From Comamonadaceae bacterium (GTDB lineage Bacteria > Pseudomonadota > Gammaproteobacteria > Burkholderiales > Burkholderiaceae_C), in assembly GCA_947448325.1 (NCBI GenBank), contig CANFMK010000008.1, positions 1 to 33,668 on the forward strand: a DNA stretch of 33,668 nt, in the 5' to 3' direction. The translations under genes and the position numbers were made by a program. The notes below the pieces were generated by a model, which saw only the letters and a list, made by a program, of their open reading frames with translations, was not told where the DNA came from and made no database searches. This document shows, in pieces, positions 8,069-16,858 of this stretch; positions within the stretch are counted from its first letter, which is position 1, and each line of letters begins with the position of its first letter.

Positions 8069-9487
8069 ATGCTGGCTGTGACTGAAATCGACCTGATTGA
8101 AAACCTGACATACGATGAACTCAGCGTGGGGCAAAGTGCCAGGCTGATCCGCACCCTGACCTTGGCCGATATCCAAGCCTTTGCGGCGGTATCGGGTGAC
8201 ACCAACCCGGCGCATTTGGACCCGGCCTATGCCAACGACACCTTGTTCCATGGCGTGATTGCCCACGGCATGTGGGGTGGGGCCTTGATTTCGGCTTTGC
8301 TGGGGACGCAGTTCCCCGGCCCCGGCACCATTTACCTGCAGCAAGACTTGCATTTTTCGCGGCCGGTGCGCATTGGCGATACGCTGACCGTCACGGTCAG
8401 CATCACAGGCAAGGACGACGCTAAAAAGCGTGTCGACTTGGACTGTGAGGTGATCAATCAGCATGCCGAGCGCGTGCTGCATGGCTCGGCCCGGGTGCTG
8501 GCGCCGACCCAAAAAGTGCGCCGTCCCCGTTCCACGGTGCCGCACATTCAGTTGTTTGATCCCGAAGCCCGGTTCAAGGCCTTGCTGGCCAGAGCCGAGG
8601 GCTTGGAGGCGGTGCGCTGCGCAGTGGTTCACCCTTGCGACGCCGAGTCCTTATCGGGGGCCTTGGACGCTGCGCGCTACGGTCTGATCATTCCGGTGCT
8701 GATCGGCCCGACCGCCAAGATCGACAAGGTGGCGCTCGATGCCGGTCTGGATCTGAGCGGCATTGAACGCGTGGCCGTGCCGCACAGCCACGCCGCCGCC
8801 GAAGTGGCCGCCGCCATGGCCGCCAAGTGCGAAGTGGATATCTTGATGAAGGGCAGCTTGCACACCGACGAGTTGCTGCACGCGGTGCTGGCCCAGCCCA
8901 GCTTGCGCACCGGTCGGCGCATGTCGCATGTGTTTCGCTTTGATGTGCCGATGTACCCCAAGCCTTTGATGGTGACTGACGCCGCGCTCAATATCCGTCC
9001 CAGCTTGATGGACAAAGTGGACATCGTGCAAAACGCCATCGACATGGCGCACATCATGGGCATCGCATTGCCCAAAGTCGCCATCTTGGCGGCGGTAGAA
9101 ACCGTCAACCCGGACATGCCCTCCACGCTGGACGCGGCGGCGCTGTGCAAGATGGCCGATCGCGGCCAGATTCAAGGCGGGTTGCTGGACGGCCCCTTGG
9201 CTTTTGACAATGCGATTTCGCCGCATGCGGCGCAGATCAAGCACATCGTCTCGCAGGTGGCGGGGGACGCCGACATCTTGGCGGTGCCGGATCTGGAGTC
9301 AGGCAACATCTTGGCCAAACAGCTGGAATATTTGGCGGGGGCCACCGGTGCAGGCCTGGTGTTGGGTGCTCGGGTGCCGATTGCCTTGACCAGCCGCGCC
9401 GACAGCGCCAACACCCGGGTCGCCTCGGCTTTACTGGCGCTCTTGGCTGCGCACCATGCACGGGCTCAGGCAGCGGCTGCGGTTTGA
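8069..9487 (+). CDS. Bifunctional MaoC-type (R)-enoyl-CoA hydratase / phosphate acyltransferase
   Basis: A fusion of two enzymes, 472 aa. Residues about 10-145 form a MaoC hot-dog domain with the hydratase signature AFAAVSGDTNPAHLD, which interconverts (R)-3-hydroxyacyl-CoA and enoyl-CoA. Residues about 165-465 match the phosphate acetyl/butyryltransferase family (DILMKGSLHTDELLHAVL, LNIRPSLMDKVDIVQNAID, AGATGAGLVLGARVPIALTSRAD), which exchanges CoA for phosphate. ATG 8069 is used; a GTG three codons later is possible. It is followed 20 bp later by the acyl kinase, so acyl-phosphate can be turned directly into ATP. The acyl group is not defined by sequence. The fusion is a known annotated architecture in Burkholderiales. 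Confidence 0.9.
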   Translation: MLAVTEIDLIENLTYDELSVGQSARLIRTLTLADIQAFAAVSGDTNPAHLDPAYANDTLFHGVIAHGMWGGALISALLGTQFPGPGTIYLQQDLHFSRPVRIGDTLTVTVSITGKDDAKKRVDLDCEVINQHAERVLHGSARVLAPTQKVRRPRSTVPHIQLFDPEARFKALLARAEGLEAVRCAVVHPCDAESLSGALDAARYGLIIPVLIGPTAKIDKVALDAGLDLSGIERVAVPHSHAAAEVAAAMAAKCEVDILMKGSLHTDELLHAVLAQPSLRTGRRMSHVFRFDVPMYPKPLMVTDAALNIRPSLMDKVDIVQNAIDMAHIMGIALPKVAILAAVETVNPDMPSTLDAAALCKMADRGQIQGGLLDGPLAFDNAISPHAAQIKHIVSQVAGDADILAVPDLESGNILAKQLEYLAGATGAGLVLGARVPIALTSRADSANTRVASALLALLAAHHARAQAAAAV

Positions 9488-9507
9488 TGCTTTGAAAGTG
9501 ATTTGAC

Positions 9508-10695
9508 ATGGCCATTCTTGCTGTCAACGCCGGTTCTTCGACCTTGAAGTTTTCTTTGCACCCGGTGCAGGGCGACCAAGTTTTGCCCAGTGTGCTCACC
9601 GGCAGCATCCAAGGTTTGGAGCCGCAAGGCACGCCTGAAATCAGTTGGCGCGAACAAGGCGATGTGGTCAAGCAAGCCTTGCCACCAGGGCAGGGCGATG
9701 CATTTGAGCTGGCCCTGCAGGAACTGCGCCATTTGCTGGCGCGCCTCCCCCATCTGCCGGCCTTGCAAGCCGTTGCGCACCGCGTGGTGCATGGCGGTGC
9801 CCACTACACCTGCAGCGTGCGCGTGACGCCCCAGGTGCTGCAAGACTTGGCCCAACTCAATTCACTGGCGCCGCTGCACCAACCGCACAACTTGGCGGGC
9901 ATTGCGGCCTTTGCCCAGGCTTTTCCGAAGCTGCCGCAAATCGCATGTTTTGACACCGCGTTTCACACCACCGTTGCGCCCACAGAGCAGCAATTTGCCT
10001 TGCCCCCATCGCTCACGCAGCAAGGCGTGCGCCGCTATGGCTTTCATGGCCTGTCTTACCAATACATCATGGGCGCGCTGAAAGAGCGCACACCGCGCGC
10101 CGATCGGCGCGTGCTCATGGCGCACCTGGGCAATGGCGCCAGCCTGTGCGCGGCGCAAGGCGGCGCAAGCTGCGCCACCACCATGGGTTTCTCGGCGCTT
10201 GACGGCTTGATGATGGGCACCCGCAGCGGCGCGCTGGACGCGGGCGTTCTGCTTTATTTGTTGGAGCAAGGCTGGACGCACGACCGTCTGCAAAACCTGC
10301 TCTACAAGCAGTCCGGTTTGCTGGGTGTGTCCGGCATCTCGGCCGATATGCGCAAGCTGCGCGCGGATGCCTCAGCGCAGGCGCAATGGGCGATCGATTT
10401 GTTCACCCACCGTGTGGTGCGCGAAAGCGGTGCCATGGTGGCCTGCCTGCAGGGCCTGGATGTGTTGGCCTTCAGCGGCGGTATTGGCGAACACGATGCA
10501 CAACTGCGCTTGCAGGTGTGCCAGGCGCTGCAATGGCTGGGCGTGCAGATCGACCCTGTGCGCAATCTGCAAGCTTGCGGCGACAACATCTTGTCCATTC
10601 ATGCTGTGGGTAGCATGGTCGAAATTTGGGTGGTGCCCACCGACGAAGGCCGTGTGGCCGCGCGCGAGGCGGCCGCTTTGCTGCGCGGCGCGTGA
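9508..10695 (+). CDS. ackA: Acetate/propionate kinase family enzyme
   Basis: Transfers phosphate from acyl-phosphate to ADP (reversible) in the cytoplasm. ASKHA-fold signatures are present: NAGSSTLKFSL near residue 6, FDTAFH near 150, HLGNGASLCA near 209, and FSGGIGEHD near 325. Length 395 aa is typical. The N-terminal pattern fits acetate/propionate kinases rather than butyrate kinases. Last gene of the PHA unit, with a small terminator-like hairpin immediately downstream. Together with the Pta domain it forms the acyl-CoA to acyl-phosphate to ATP route. Confidence 0.93.
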   Translation: MAILAVNAGSSTLKFSLHPVQGDQVLPSVLTGSIQGLEPQGTPEISWREQGDVVKQALPPGQGDAFELALQELRHLLARLPHLPALQAVAHRVVHGGAHYTCSVRVTPQVLQDLAQLNSLAPLHQPHNLAGIAAFAQAFPKLPQIACFDTAFHTTVAPTEQQFALPPSLTQQGVRRYGFHGLSYQYIMGALKERTPRADRRVLMAHLGNGASLCAAQGGASCATTMGFSALDGLMMGTRSGALDAGVLLYLLEQGWTHDRLQNLLYKQSGLLGVSGISADMRKLRADASAQAQWAIDLFTHRVVRESGAMVACLQGLDVLAFSGGIGEHDAQLRLQVCQALQWLGVQIDPVRNLQACGDNILSIHAVGSMVEIWVVPTDEGRVAAREAAALLRGA

Positions 10696-10707
10696 GGCGT
10701 GCGCAGC

Positions 10708-10729
10708 GCTGAAAGGACTCAGCCTTTTT
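10708..10729 (+). terminator. Probable weak intrinsic terminator after ackA
   Basis: GCTGA-aaggac-TCAGC followed by CTTTTT. The stem is only five base pairs, but the T run and the position, 12 bp after the ackA stop between convergent genes, fit. The right arm covers the stop codon of bclA, which is read from the opposite strand. Confidence 0.5.
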
Positions 10730-12278
10730 CTTGATCGCGCAATCTGAAGCGCTGGATCTTGCCGGTGGCGGTTTTGGGCAACTCGGCCACAAACTCAATG
10801 AAGCGCGGGTATTTGTAGGGCGCCAAATGGGCTTTGACAAAGGTTTTGATGTCTTCCTCGGTCAGGCTCTGGCCTTCTTTCAGCACCACAAAGGCCTTGG
10901 TTTTGACCAGACCGTCGGTGTCGGTTTTGCCGATCACCGCCGCTTCCAAAATGGCCGGGTGCTGCACCAGCGTGGCTTCCACTTCAAACGGCGAGACATA
11001 AATGCCGCTGACTTTGAGCATGTCGTCGTTGCGTCCGGCGTAGGTGTAGTAACCGTCGGGGTCGCAGCTGTATTTGTCACCGCTTTTGGTCCATTCGCCT
11101 TGGAAGGTGTCGAGTGATTTGGCGCGGTTGTTCCAGTACATCAGGGCACTGCTGGGGCCTTTGATGTACAGATCGCCGATCTCGTTGTGACCGCTGAGCA
11201 CCTGGCCTTCTTCACCGCGCAATTGCACTTCATAGCCAGGCACCGCTTTGCCGGTGGTGCCGTAGCGCACGTCACCCGGGCGGTTGGACAAGAACACATG
11301 CAGCATTTCGGTGGAGCCAATGCCGTCGATGATTTCGCAGCCAAAGTGCGCCGTCCAGCGCTCTGCGATGTCGCGTGGCAGTGCTTCGCCAGCGGATGAG
11401 CACAGACGCAGCGCCACCTTGGATTTGGCCGGTAAATCGGGGCTGGCCAGCATGCCGCCGTAGCCTGTCGGCGCGCCATAAAACACCGTGGGTTGATGGT
11501 CGACCAGGCGTTTGAATGTGGCTTGCGGTGTGGGGCGCTCGGCCATCAACACCACAGTGGCACCGACGGACAGCGGAAACGTCAGGGCATTGCCCAGGCC
11601 ATAGGCGAAAAACAATTTGGCGGCCGAAAACACCCTGTCGTTTTCGCGCAGCGCCAACACGCCTTTGCCGTACAGCTCGGCAGTCCAGTGCAAATTGCCT
11701 TGGGTGTGCACCGTGCCTTTGGGTTTACCGGTTGAGCCCGAAGAGTAGAGCCAAAAAGCCGGCTCATCCGCCAAGGTGGGTGCGGGCAGGCCGGGTGGCA
11801 AAGTGGCCCATTGCGCCATGTCGATCGCGCCGTCAGGCAAGGCGGCGGTGGGGCGTGACACCACCAGGTTGTGCACCTCGTGCGCACCTTGGCTGAGTGC
11901 GGTTTGCAGGGTGGGCAGCAAAGCGCCCGAGACCAGGGCCGCTTGGGCGCGGCTGTTGGCGATCATGAAGGCATAGTCTTCGGCGGTCAGCAGGGTGTTG
12001 ACGGCCACCGGCACCACGCCGGCGTACAGCGCACCCAAAAACGCCACGATCCAGTCACTGCTGTCGTGCATCAGCAAAAGCACGCGTTCTTCGCGCTTCA
12101 ACCCCAAACCGCGCAGGCCAGAGGCAAAGCGCTGCACCTGCAAAGCCAAATCGCCGTAGGTCAGTTGGCCTTGGTCGTCGATCACCGCCGTTTTGTTGGC
12201 GCGCGAACGGTTGGCCTGCAGCAGATGCTGGGCAAAGTTGAATTCAGCGGGCGGTGCCATCGTGGTGGAAGGGTTCAT
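10719..12278 (-). CDS. bclA: Benzoate-CoA ligase
   Basis: Activates benzoate to benzoyl-CoA with ATP, the entry step of the box pathway. ANL-superfamily adenylating enzyme: P-loop-like YSSGSTGKPKGTVH near residue 170, IGSTEML in the acyl-adenylate region, GRNDDMLKVSG hinge, and the C-terminal lysine in PKTATGKIQRF. GNALTFPLSVGATVV is typical of benzoate-type ligases. The track extends the ORF to 12431 (570 aa), but ATG 12278 (MNPSTTMAPPAEFNFAQ) gives 519 aa, follows a purine-rich aagaaaagaga, and matches family length. The extra leader would overlap the operator region. Divergent from boxR. Substrate follows from the box neighbours. Confidence 0.93.
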   Translation of the reverse strand: MNPSTTMAPPAEFNFAQHLLQANRSRANKTAVIDDQGQLTYGDLALQVQRFASGLRGLGLKREERVLLLMHDSSDWIVAFLGALYAGVVPVAVNTLLTAEDYAFMIANSRAQAALVSGALLPTLQTALSQGAHEVHNLVVSRPTAALPDGAIDMAQWATLPPGLPAPTLADEPAFWLYSSGSTGKPKGTVHTQGNLHWTAELYGKGVLALRENDRVFSAAKLFFAYGLGNALTFPLSVGATVVLMAERPTPQATFKRLVDHQPTVFYGAPTGYGGMLASPDLPAKSKVALRLCSSAGEALPRDIAERWTAHFGCEIIDGIGSTEMLHVFLSNRPGDVRYGTTGKAVPGYEVQLRGEEGQVLSGHNEIGDLYIKGPSSALMYWNNRAKSLDTFQGEWTKSGDKYSCDPDGYYTYAGRNDDMLKVSGIYVSPFEVEATLVQHPAILEAAVIGKTDTDGLVKTKAFVVLKEGQSLTEEDIKTFVKAHLAPYKYPRFIEFVAELPKTATGKIQRFRLRDQEKG

Positions 12279-12439
12279 GATCGGTCTCTTTTCTTGGGAT
12301 GCATTAAAAAGCTGGTCGAGATGTGCAACTGGCTGTATAAATGCATTATTTTGCGCATGACCGAGTATGCAGTAAAGTGCATGTTTTGAGTTGTCGTTGT
12401 GGCTAGGGTTTTCCCTTGGTCTCGTTTTCAAGGTGAATC
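12279..12439. promoter_or_regulatory. bclA-boxR divergent control region with four TGCA motifs
   Basis: A 161-bp AT-rich gap holds TGCA at 12324, 12342, 12368 and 12378, the last two as TGCA-N6-TGCA. BzdR/BoxR regulators are described as binding TGCA-containing repeats. A possible boxR promoter is TTGCGC (12351) and TAAAGT (12373) with 16-bp spacing, so the paired TGCA sites would cover its spacer and -10. A plausible bclA promoter is less clear. The arrangement suggests autoregulation of boxR and benzoyl-CoA-responsive control of bclA. Confidence 0.65.
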
Positions 12440-13396
12440 ATGGAGATTTCAGTGACCGATATGGCAACGCACACCGATGCCGCAGCCGTGAATCCGGCCG
12501 AGGCCGCCCCACCTGTTGCCCTCGATGCGGCGCGCAGTCCGTTTTTGCTGGCCTTGGGCGAGCGCGTGCGCAATTTGCGCTCACGCCAGGGCATGACGCG
12601 CAAAGCCGTGGCCTTGGCTGCGGATGTGTCAGAACGCCACCTGGCCAACCTGGAGTACGGCACCGGCAACGTGTCTGTTTTGGTGTTGTTGCAAGTGGCG
12701 CAGGCTTTGCAATGTTCCTTGGCCGAATTGCTGGGGGACATGACCACCACCTCACCCGAGTGGTTGTTGATTCGCGAGCTGCTGGGTAAGCGCACTGAAT
12801 CCGATTTGCGCCGTGCCCGTTTGCAATTGAGCGAGATGTTTGGCGAAGGCAGTGACGCCCGCGCCCGGCAAAACCGAGTGGCTTTGATCGGCCTGCGCGG
12901 CGCTGGTAAAACCACGCTGGGCCAGCGTTTGGCCGACGATTTGGGTTTTCCGTTCATCGAGTTGTCGCGCCAAATCGAACAATTTGCCGGTTGCCAAATC
13001 AGCGAAATTCACAACCTCTACGGCGCGCACGCCTACCGCCGGTACGAGCGACGCGCGCTCGAAGAAGCGATTCAAATTTACCCGGAAGTGGTGATCGCTA
13101 CGCCCGGCGGTTTGGTCTCAGACTCGGCCAATTTCAACCTGCTGCTGTCGCACTGCACCACGGTGTGGTTGCAAGCCGAGGCCTCCGATCACATGGCCCG
13201 TGTCGCCGCGCAAGGGGACATGCGACCAATGGCGGCCAGCCGCGAAGCGATGGAAGATTTGAAGCGGATTTTGGAGGGGCGCTCGGCGTTTTATTCCAAA
13301 GCCGATATCGCCATCAACACCAGTGTCGGGACGGCCGATCAGGCATTTGCCCAGCTGCGCGATGCGGTGCGCAAACAGTTGGTGGCTACCGTTTGA
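12440..13396 (+). CDS. boxR: BoxR-type transcriptional regulator (HTH plus shikimate-kinase-like domain)
   Basis: Controls the box genes; family members bind benzoyl-CoA as inducer. The 318-aa protein has an XRE-type helix-turn-helix at about residues 35-100 (QGMTRKAVALAADVSERHLA, then NLEYGTGNVSV) and a shikimate-kinase-like domain from about 148, with Walker A GLRGAGKTT. In this family the kinase fold is thought to serve as the effector-binding domain. ATG 12440 follows an AAGGTG ribosome site at 12430-12435; a second ATG at 12461 is possible. Divergent from bclA and upstream of boxC. BzdR, the anaerobic paralogue, has the same layout, but the boxCBA neighbours support BoxR. Confidence 0.94.
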   Translation: MEISVTDMATHTDAAAVNPAEAAPPVALDAARSPFLLALGERVRNLRSRQGMTRKAVALAADVSERHLANLEYGTGNVSVLVLLQVAQALQCSLAELLGDMTTTSPEWLLIRELLGKRTESDLRRARLQLSEMFGEGSDARARQNRVALIGLRGAGKTTLGQRLADDLGFPFIELSRQIEQFAGCQISEIHNLYGAHAYRRYERRALEEAIQIYPEVVIATPGGLVSDSANFNLLLSHCTTVWLQAEASDHMARVAAQGDMRPMAASREAMEDLKRILEGRSAFYSKADIAINTSVGTADQAFAQLRDAVRKQLVATV

Positions 13397-13450
13397 GGGA
13401 CTCAGACTGCGCGCATGAATATAGGGTAAATACCAATAAAATGAATTAAA

Positions 13451-13463
13451 GTGCATATTGCAC
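13451..13463. promoter_or_regulatory. Probable BoxR operator: TGCA palindrome at the boxC promoter
   Basis: The perfect palindrome GTGCA-TAT-TGCAC lies 94 bp before boxC. It contains two TGCA cores and its right half is the -35 element of the promoter below, so a bound repressor would block RNA polymerase. The same core recurs in the bclA-boxR region. Confidence 0.7.
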
Positions 13464-13486
13464 ACCCTGATGACGAGAAATATAAT
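13458..13486 (+). promoter_or_regulatory. Sigma-70-type promoter for boxC
   Basis: TTGCAC at 13458-13463 and TATAAT at 13481-13486 are separated by 17 bp. The -10 is perfect consensus and the -35 matches 4 of 6 positions. It lies in the boxR-boxC gap, about 70 bp before the boxC start, leaving a moderately long leader. Confidence 0.8.
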
Positions 13487-13556
13487 TCACATTACCACCT
13501 CGTTGTAAAGCGGTGTGAACTGAATTTCAACCCGTTGTCCCTCTTTCGGAGATCCC

Positions 13557-15215
13557 ATGAGCGCTATTTTGACTGTCGATTACCAAACGAATCCTGCCCA
13601 CTACAAGCACATCACCCTGTCCTTCGAAGGTGAGATCGCCACCTTGGCCATCAACATCAACGAAGACGCGGGCATCCGCCCTGGCTACAAGCTCAAGCTC
13701 AACAGCTATGACCTGGGCGTGGACATTGAATTGCATGACGCCTTGCAGCGCATTCGCTTTGAGCATCCTGAAGTGCGTTCGGTGGTGGTGACCAGCCTGA
13801 AGGACCGCGTGTTCTGCTCGGGTGCCAACATCTTCATGCTCGGCGTGTCGACCCACGGTTGGAAAGTGAATTTTTGCAAGTTCACCAATGAAACCCGCAA
13901 CGGCATTGAAGACTCCAGCAAACACGACGGCCTGAAATTCGTCGCCGCCCTGAACGGCGCTTGCGCTGGCGGTGGTTATGAGTTGGCGCTGGCCTGCGAC
14001 GAGATTGTGTTGGTGGACGACCGTTCCAGCGCGGTGTCCTTGCCTGAAGTGCCTTTGCTCGGCGTGCTGCCCGGCACCGGCGGTCTGACCCGCGTGACCG
14101 ACAAGCGCCACGTGCGCCACGACCTGGCCGATATTTTCTGCACCAGCGTCGAAGGTGTGCGCGGTCAAAAAGCCGTGGACTGGCGCCTGGTCGATGCCAT
14201 TGCCAAGCCGGCCGTGTTCAAAGACGTGGTCAAAGCGCATGCCACCAAACTGGCAGCGGGCAGCAGCCGTCCTGCAGTTGCCAAGGGCGTGACGCTCACG
14301 CCTTTGAACCGCACGATCGCCGCAGACGCCCTGACCTACACCAACGTCACTGTGGAGATTGACCGCGCCAAGCGCCAAGCGGTGTTCACCGTCAAAGCGC
14401 CTGCCACAGCCCAGCCTGCCGACATCGCCGGCATTGAAGCCGCTGGCGTGAACTGGTGGCCGCTGCAGATGGTGCGTGAACTGGATGACGCCATCTTGCA
14501 CATGCGCACCAACGAACTGGACATCGGCACCTGGGTGCTGAAAACCTCAGGTGATGCTGCATCCGTGCTGGCCTGCGACGCCGCTTTGCTGGCGCACAAG
14601 GACCACTGGTTTGTGCGTGAAACCATCGGCCACTTGCGCCGCACCTTGGCGCGTTTGGACGTGTCCTCGCGCAGCCTGTTTGCCTTGATTGAAGAAGGCA
14701 CTTGCTTTGCCGGCACTTTGGCCGAACTGGCGTTTTGCGCCGATCGCGCCTACATGTTGGCCCTGCCTGACGACGAAGCCAAAGCACCCAAGCTGCAATT
14801 GAGCGAGATGAATTTTGGCTTCTTCCCGATGGTCAACGACCAGACCCGTTTGCAACGTCGCTTCTACGAAGAAGTGCCGGCCATGGAAGCTGCTCGCGCC
14901 GCCATTGGCAAAGCCCTGGACGCCGATGCCGCATTGGCACTGGGCTTGGTCACCGCCGCGCCGGACGACATCGACTGGGCTGACGAGATCCGTTTGGCTT
15001 TGGAAGAACGTGCCTCCATGTCACCCGACGCCTTGACGGGCTTGGAAGCCAATTTGCGCTTTGCGCAAAAAGAAAACATGGCCACTCGCATTTTTGGCCG
15101 CTTGACCGCCTGGCAAAACTGGATCTTCCAACGCCCCAACGCCGTGGGCGAAAAGGGCGCCTTGAAGGTCTATGGCAAGGGCGAGAAAGTTCAATTTGAC
15201 ATGAACCGCGTTTGA
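13557..15215 (+). CDS. boxC: 2,3-epoxybenzoyl-CoA dihydrolase (benzoyl-CoA-dihydrodiol lyase) BoxC
   Basis: Cleaves the ring of 2,3-epoxybenzoyl-CoA hydrolytically to 3,4-dehydroadipyl-CoA semialdehyde and formate, in the cytoplasm. The 552-aa protein is a crotonase-superfamily member: oxyanion-hole-type segments FCSGANIFMLG near residue 85 and NGACAGGGYELALACDEI near 133, with LPEVPLLGVLPGTGGLTRVT near 162. A second, more divergent crotonase-like half follows (LRRTLARLDVSSRSLFALIE). This double length is characteristic of BoxC. ATG 13557 follows a CGGAGA ribosome site. First gene of boxCBA; its formate product explains the downstream fdh genes. Confidence 0.96.
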   Translation: MSAILTVDYQTNPAHYKHITLSFEGEIATLAININEDAGIRPGYKLKLNSYDLGVDIELHDALQRIRFEHPEVRSVVVTSLKDRVFCSGANIFMLGVSTHGWKVNFCKFTNETRNGIEDSSKHDGLKFVAALNGACAGGGYELALACDEIVLVDDRSSAVSLPEVPLLGVLPGTGGLTRVTDKRHVRHDLADIFCTSVEGVRGQKAVDWRLVDAIAKPAVFKDVVKAHATKLAAGSSRPAVAKGVTLTPLNRTIAADALTYTNVTVEIDRAKRQAVFTVKAPATAQPADIAGIEAAGVNWWPLQMVRELDDAILHMRTNELDIGTWVLKTSGDAASVLACDAALLAHKDHWFVRETIGHLRRTLARLDVSSRSLFALIEEGTCFAGTLAELAFCADRAYMLALPDDEAKAPKLQLSEMNFGFFPMVNDQTRLQRRFYEEVPAMEAARAAIGKALDADAALALGLVTAAPDDIDWADEIRLALEERASMSPDALTGLEANLRFAQKENMATRIFGRLTAWQNWIFQRPNAVGEKGALKVYGKGEKVQFDMNRV

Positions 15216-15303
15216 TGTTTTTGCGTTGTGCAGCATGGTTCCCGGTGGTCCGCGCTGCAACCGAAATTTGACCCCACCGTTGCTTTAATTTCTGGAGACT
15301 CTC

Positions 15304-16731
15304 ATGTCCGGTATCAACTACAGCGAAAAAATCCCCAACAACGTCAACCTGTCTGAAGACCGCACGCTGCAACGCGCGCTGGAACAATGGCAGCCCAACT
15401 TCATCAACTGGTGGGATGACATGGGCCCTGAAGGCTCCACCGACATGGACGTGTACTTGCGTACCGCCGTGAGCGTGGACCCGCAAGGCTGGGCCCAGTT
15501 CGGTCACGTGAAGATGCGTGACTACCGTTGGGGCGTTTTCATGAACCCCGGCGAGCAAGACCGCAAGATCCACTTCGGGGACCACATCGGTGAAAAGGCC
15601 TGGCAAGACGTGCCTGGCGAACACCGCGCCAACCTGCGCCGCATCATCGTGACCCAAGGCGACACCGAGCCGGCGTCGGTGGAGCAGCAGCGCCACCTGG
15701 GCCTCACCGCCCCCAGCATGTACGACCTGCGCAACCTGTTCCAAATCAACGTGGAAGAAGGTCGCCACCTGTGGGCCATGGTGTATTTGTTGCACAAATA
15801 CTTTGGCAAAGACGGCCGCGAAGAAGCCGATGCCTTGCTCCAGCGCAACAGCGGCAACGAAGACAATCCGCGCATTTTGCAGGCGTTCAATGAGAAGACC
15901 CCCGACTGGTTGTCCTTCTTCATGTTCACCTACTTCACCGACCGTGACGGCAAGTTCCAACTGTGTGCCCTGGCCGAATCGGCGTTCGATCCCTTGGCCC
16001 GCACCACCAAGTTCATGCTGACCGAAGAGGCGCACCACATGTTCGTGGGCGAGTCCGGCGTGAGCCGCACCATCCAGCGCACGGTGGACGTGATGAACGA
16101 GCTCAAGACCGACGACGTGGCCAAGCTGCGTGCCGCTGGTGTGATCGATTTGCCCACCATCCAGCGTTACATCAACTTCCACTTCTCGGTGACCATCGAT
16201 TTGTTCGGTGCCGACGAGTCGTCCAACGCCGCCACCTTCTACAGCTCCGGTCTGAAAGGCCGTTACGAAGAAGGCAAGCGCGCTGACGACCACATCCTCA
16301 AGGGCAATAGCTACAAGATCTTGTCGGTGGAAGACGGCAAGTTGATCGAAAAAGAAGTGCCTATGCTCAACGCTTTGAACGAAGTGCTGCGCGACGACTA
16401 CATCACTGACTCCAAGGGGGGCATCGACCGTTGGAACCGCGTGATCACCAAGGCCGGTATTCCTTTCACCTTGAAGGCACCTCACAAGGCCTTCCACCGC
16501 AACATCGGCTCTTTGTCGGGTTCCAAAATCACGCCCGAGGGTCAAGTGGTCACGGATGCCGAATGGATGGCCAAAGTCGGCGAGTGGTTGCCCACCAACG
16601 AAGACCGCGCCTATGTGGCCAGCCTGATGGGCCGTGTGGTTGAGCCGGGCAAGTTCGCCAACTGGATCGCGCCACCCGTCATGGGCATCAACCGTCAGCC
16701 TGTGGACTTTGATTACGTTCGCTTCAACTGA
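15304..16731 (+). CDS. boxB: Benzoyl-CoA 2,3-epoxidase, diiron oxygenase subunit BoxB
   Basis: Oxygenase component that inserts one oxygen atom into benzoyl-CoA, using electrons delivered by BoxA from NADPH. The 475-aa protein carries two ExxH-type carboxylate motifs expected for a diiron centre in a four-helix bundle: NVEEGRHLW near residue 150 and LTEEAHHMF near 240. ATG 15304 follows TGGAGA. It is 88 bp after boxC and 312 bp before boxA, an unusually wide gap for two subunits of one enzyme. Length and motifs agree with characterised BoxB. Confidence 0.96.
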   Translation: MSGINYSEKIPNNVNLSEDRTLQRALEQWQPNFINWWDDMGPEGSTDMDVYLRTAVSVDPQGWAQFGHVKMRDYRWGVFMNPGEQDRKIHFGDHIGEKAWQDVPGEHRANLRRIIVTQGDTEPASVEQQRHLGLTAPSMYDLRNLFQINVEEGRHLWAMVYLLHKYFGKDGREEADALLQRNSGNEDNPRILQAFNEKTPDWLSFFMFTYFTDRDGKFQLCALAESAFDPLARTTKFMLTEEAHHMFVGESGVSRTIQRTVDVMNELKTDDVAKLRAAGVIDLPTIQRYINFHFSVTIDLFGADESSNAATFYSSGLKGRYEEGKRADDHILKGNSYKILSVEDGKLIEKEVPMLNALNEVLRDDYITDSKGGIDRWNRVITKAGIPFTLKAPHKAFHRNIGSLSGSKITPEGQVVTDAEWMAKVGEWLPTNEDRAYVASLMGRVVEPGKFANWIAPPVMGINRQPVDFDYVRFN

Positions 16732-16750
16732 TGGGTTGAATTTTTGATCT

Positions 16751-16781
16751 GACTGCTGCCTCATTTATGGGGGCGGCAGTC
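16751..16781. repeat. Hairpin overlapping the left arm of the 25-bp inverted repeat
   Basis: GACTGCTGCC pairs with GGCGGCAGTC across 11 bases, ten pairs with one G-U. Its right arm shares six bases (16776-16781) with the next, longer hairpin, so both cannot form at once in RNA. Confidence 0.6.
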
Positions 16782-16853
16782 GTCAAAGGCAGGGGCGGGT
16801 TCCTCATACTGGGGTACCAGAAATCGTCACCCGCCCCTGCCTTTGACGACTGC
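16776..16853. repeat. Perfect 25-bp inverted repeat with a 28-nt loop
   Basis: Arms 16776-16800 and 16829-16853 are exact reverse complements over 25 bases; the left arm begins GCAGTCGTCAAAGGCAGGGG. The loop holds a small CTGG-ggta-CCAG hairpin. An exact stem of this length is very unlikely by chance. Confidence 0.9.
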
Positions 16854-16858
16854 ATGGT

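Noticed and set aside
7304-8632. 442-aa minus-strand ORF across fabI and the maoC-pta gene
   Set aside because: Shadow of two well-supported genes in high-GC DNA.
15229-15259. Two TGCA motifs in the boxC-boxB gap as a further BoxR operator
   Set aside because: TGCA is only four bases and common; 27-bp spacing and lack of promoter hexamers do not match the other sites.
14950-16764. 604-aa minus-strand ORF over boxC and boxB
   Set aside because: Its His/Val/Gly-rich sequence is the complement of boxB; no family resemblance.
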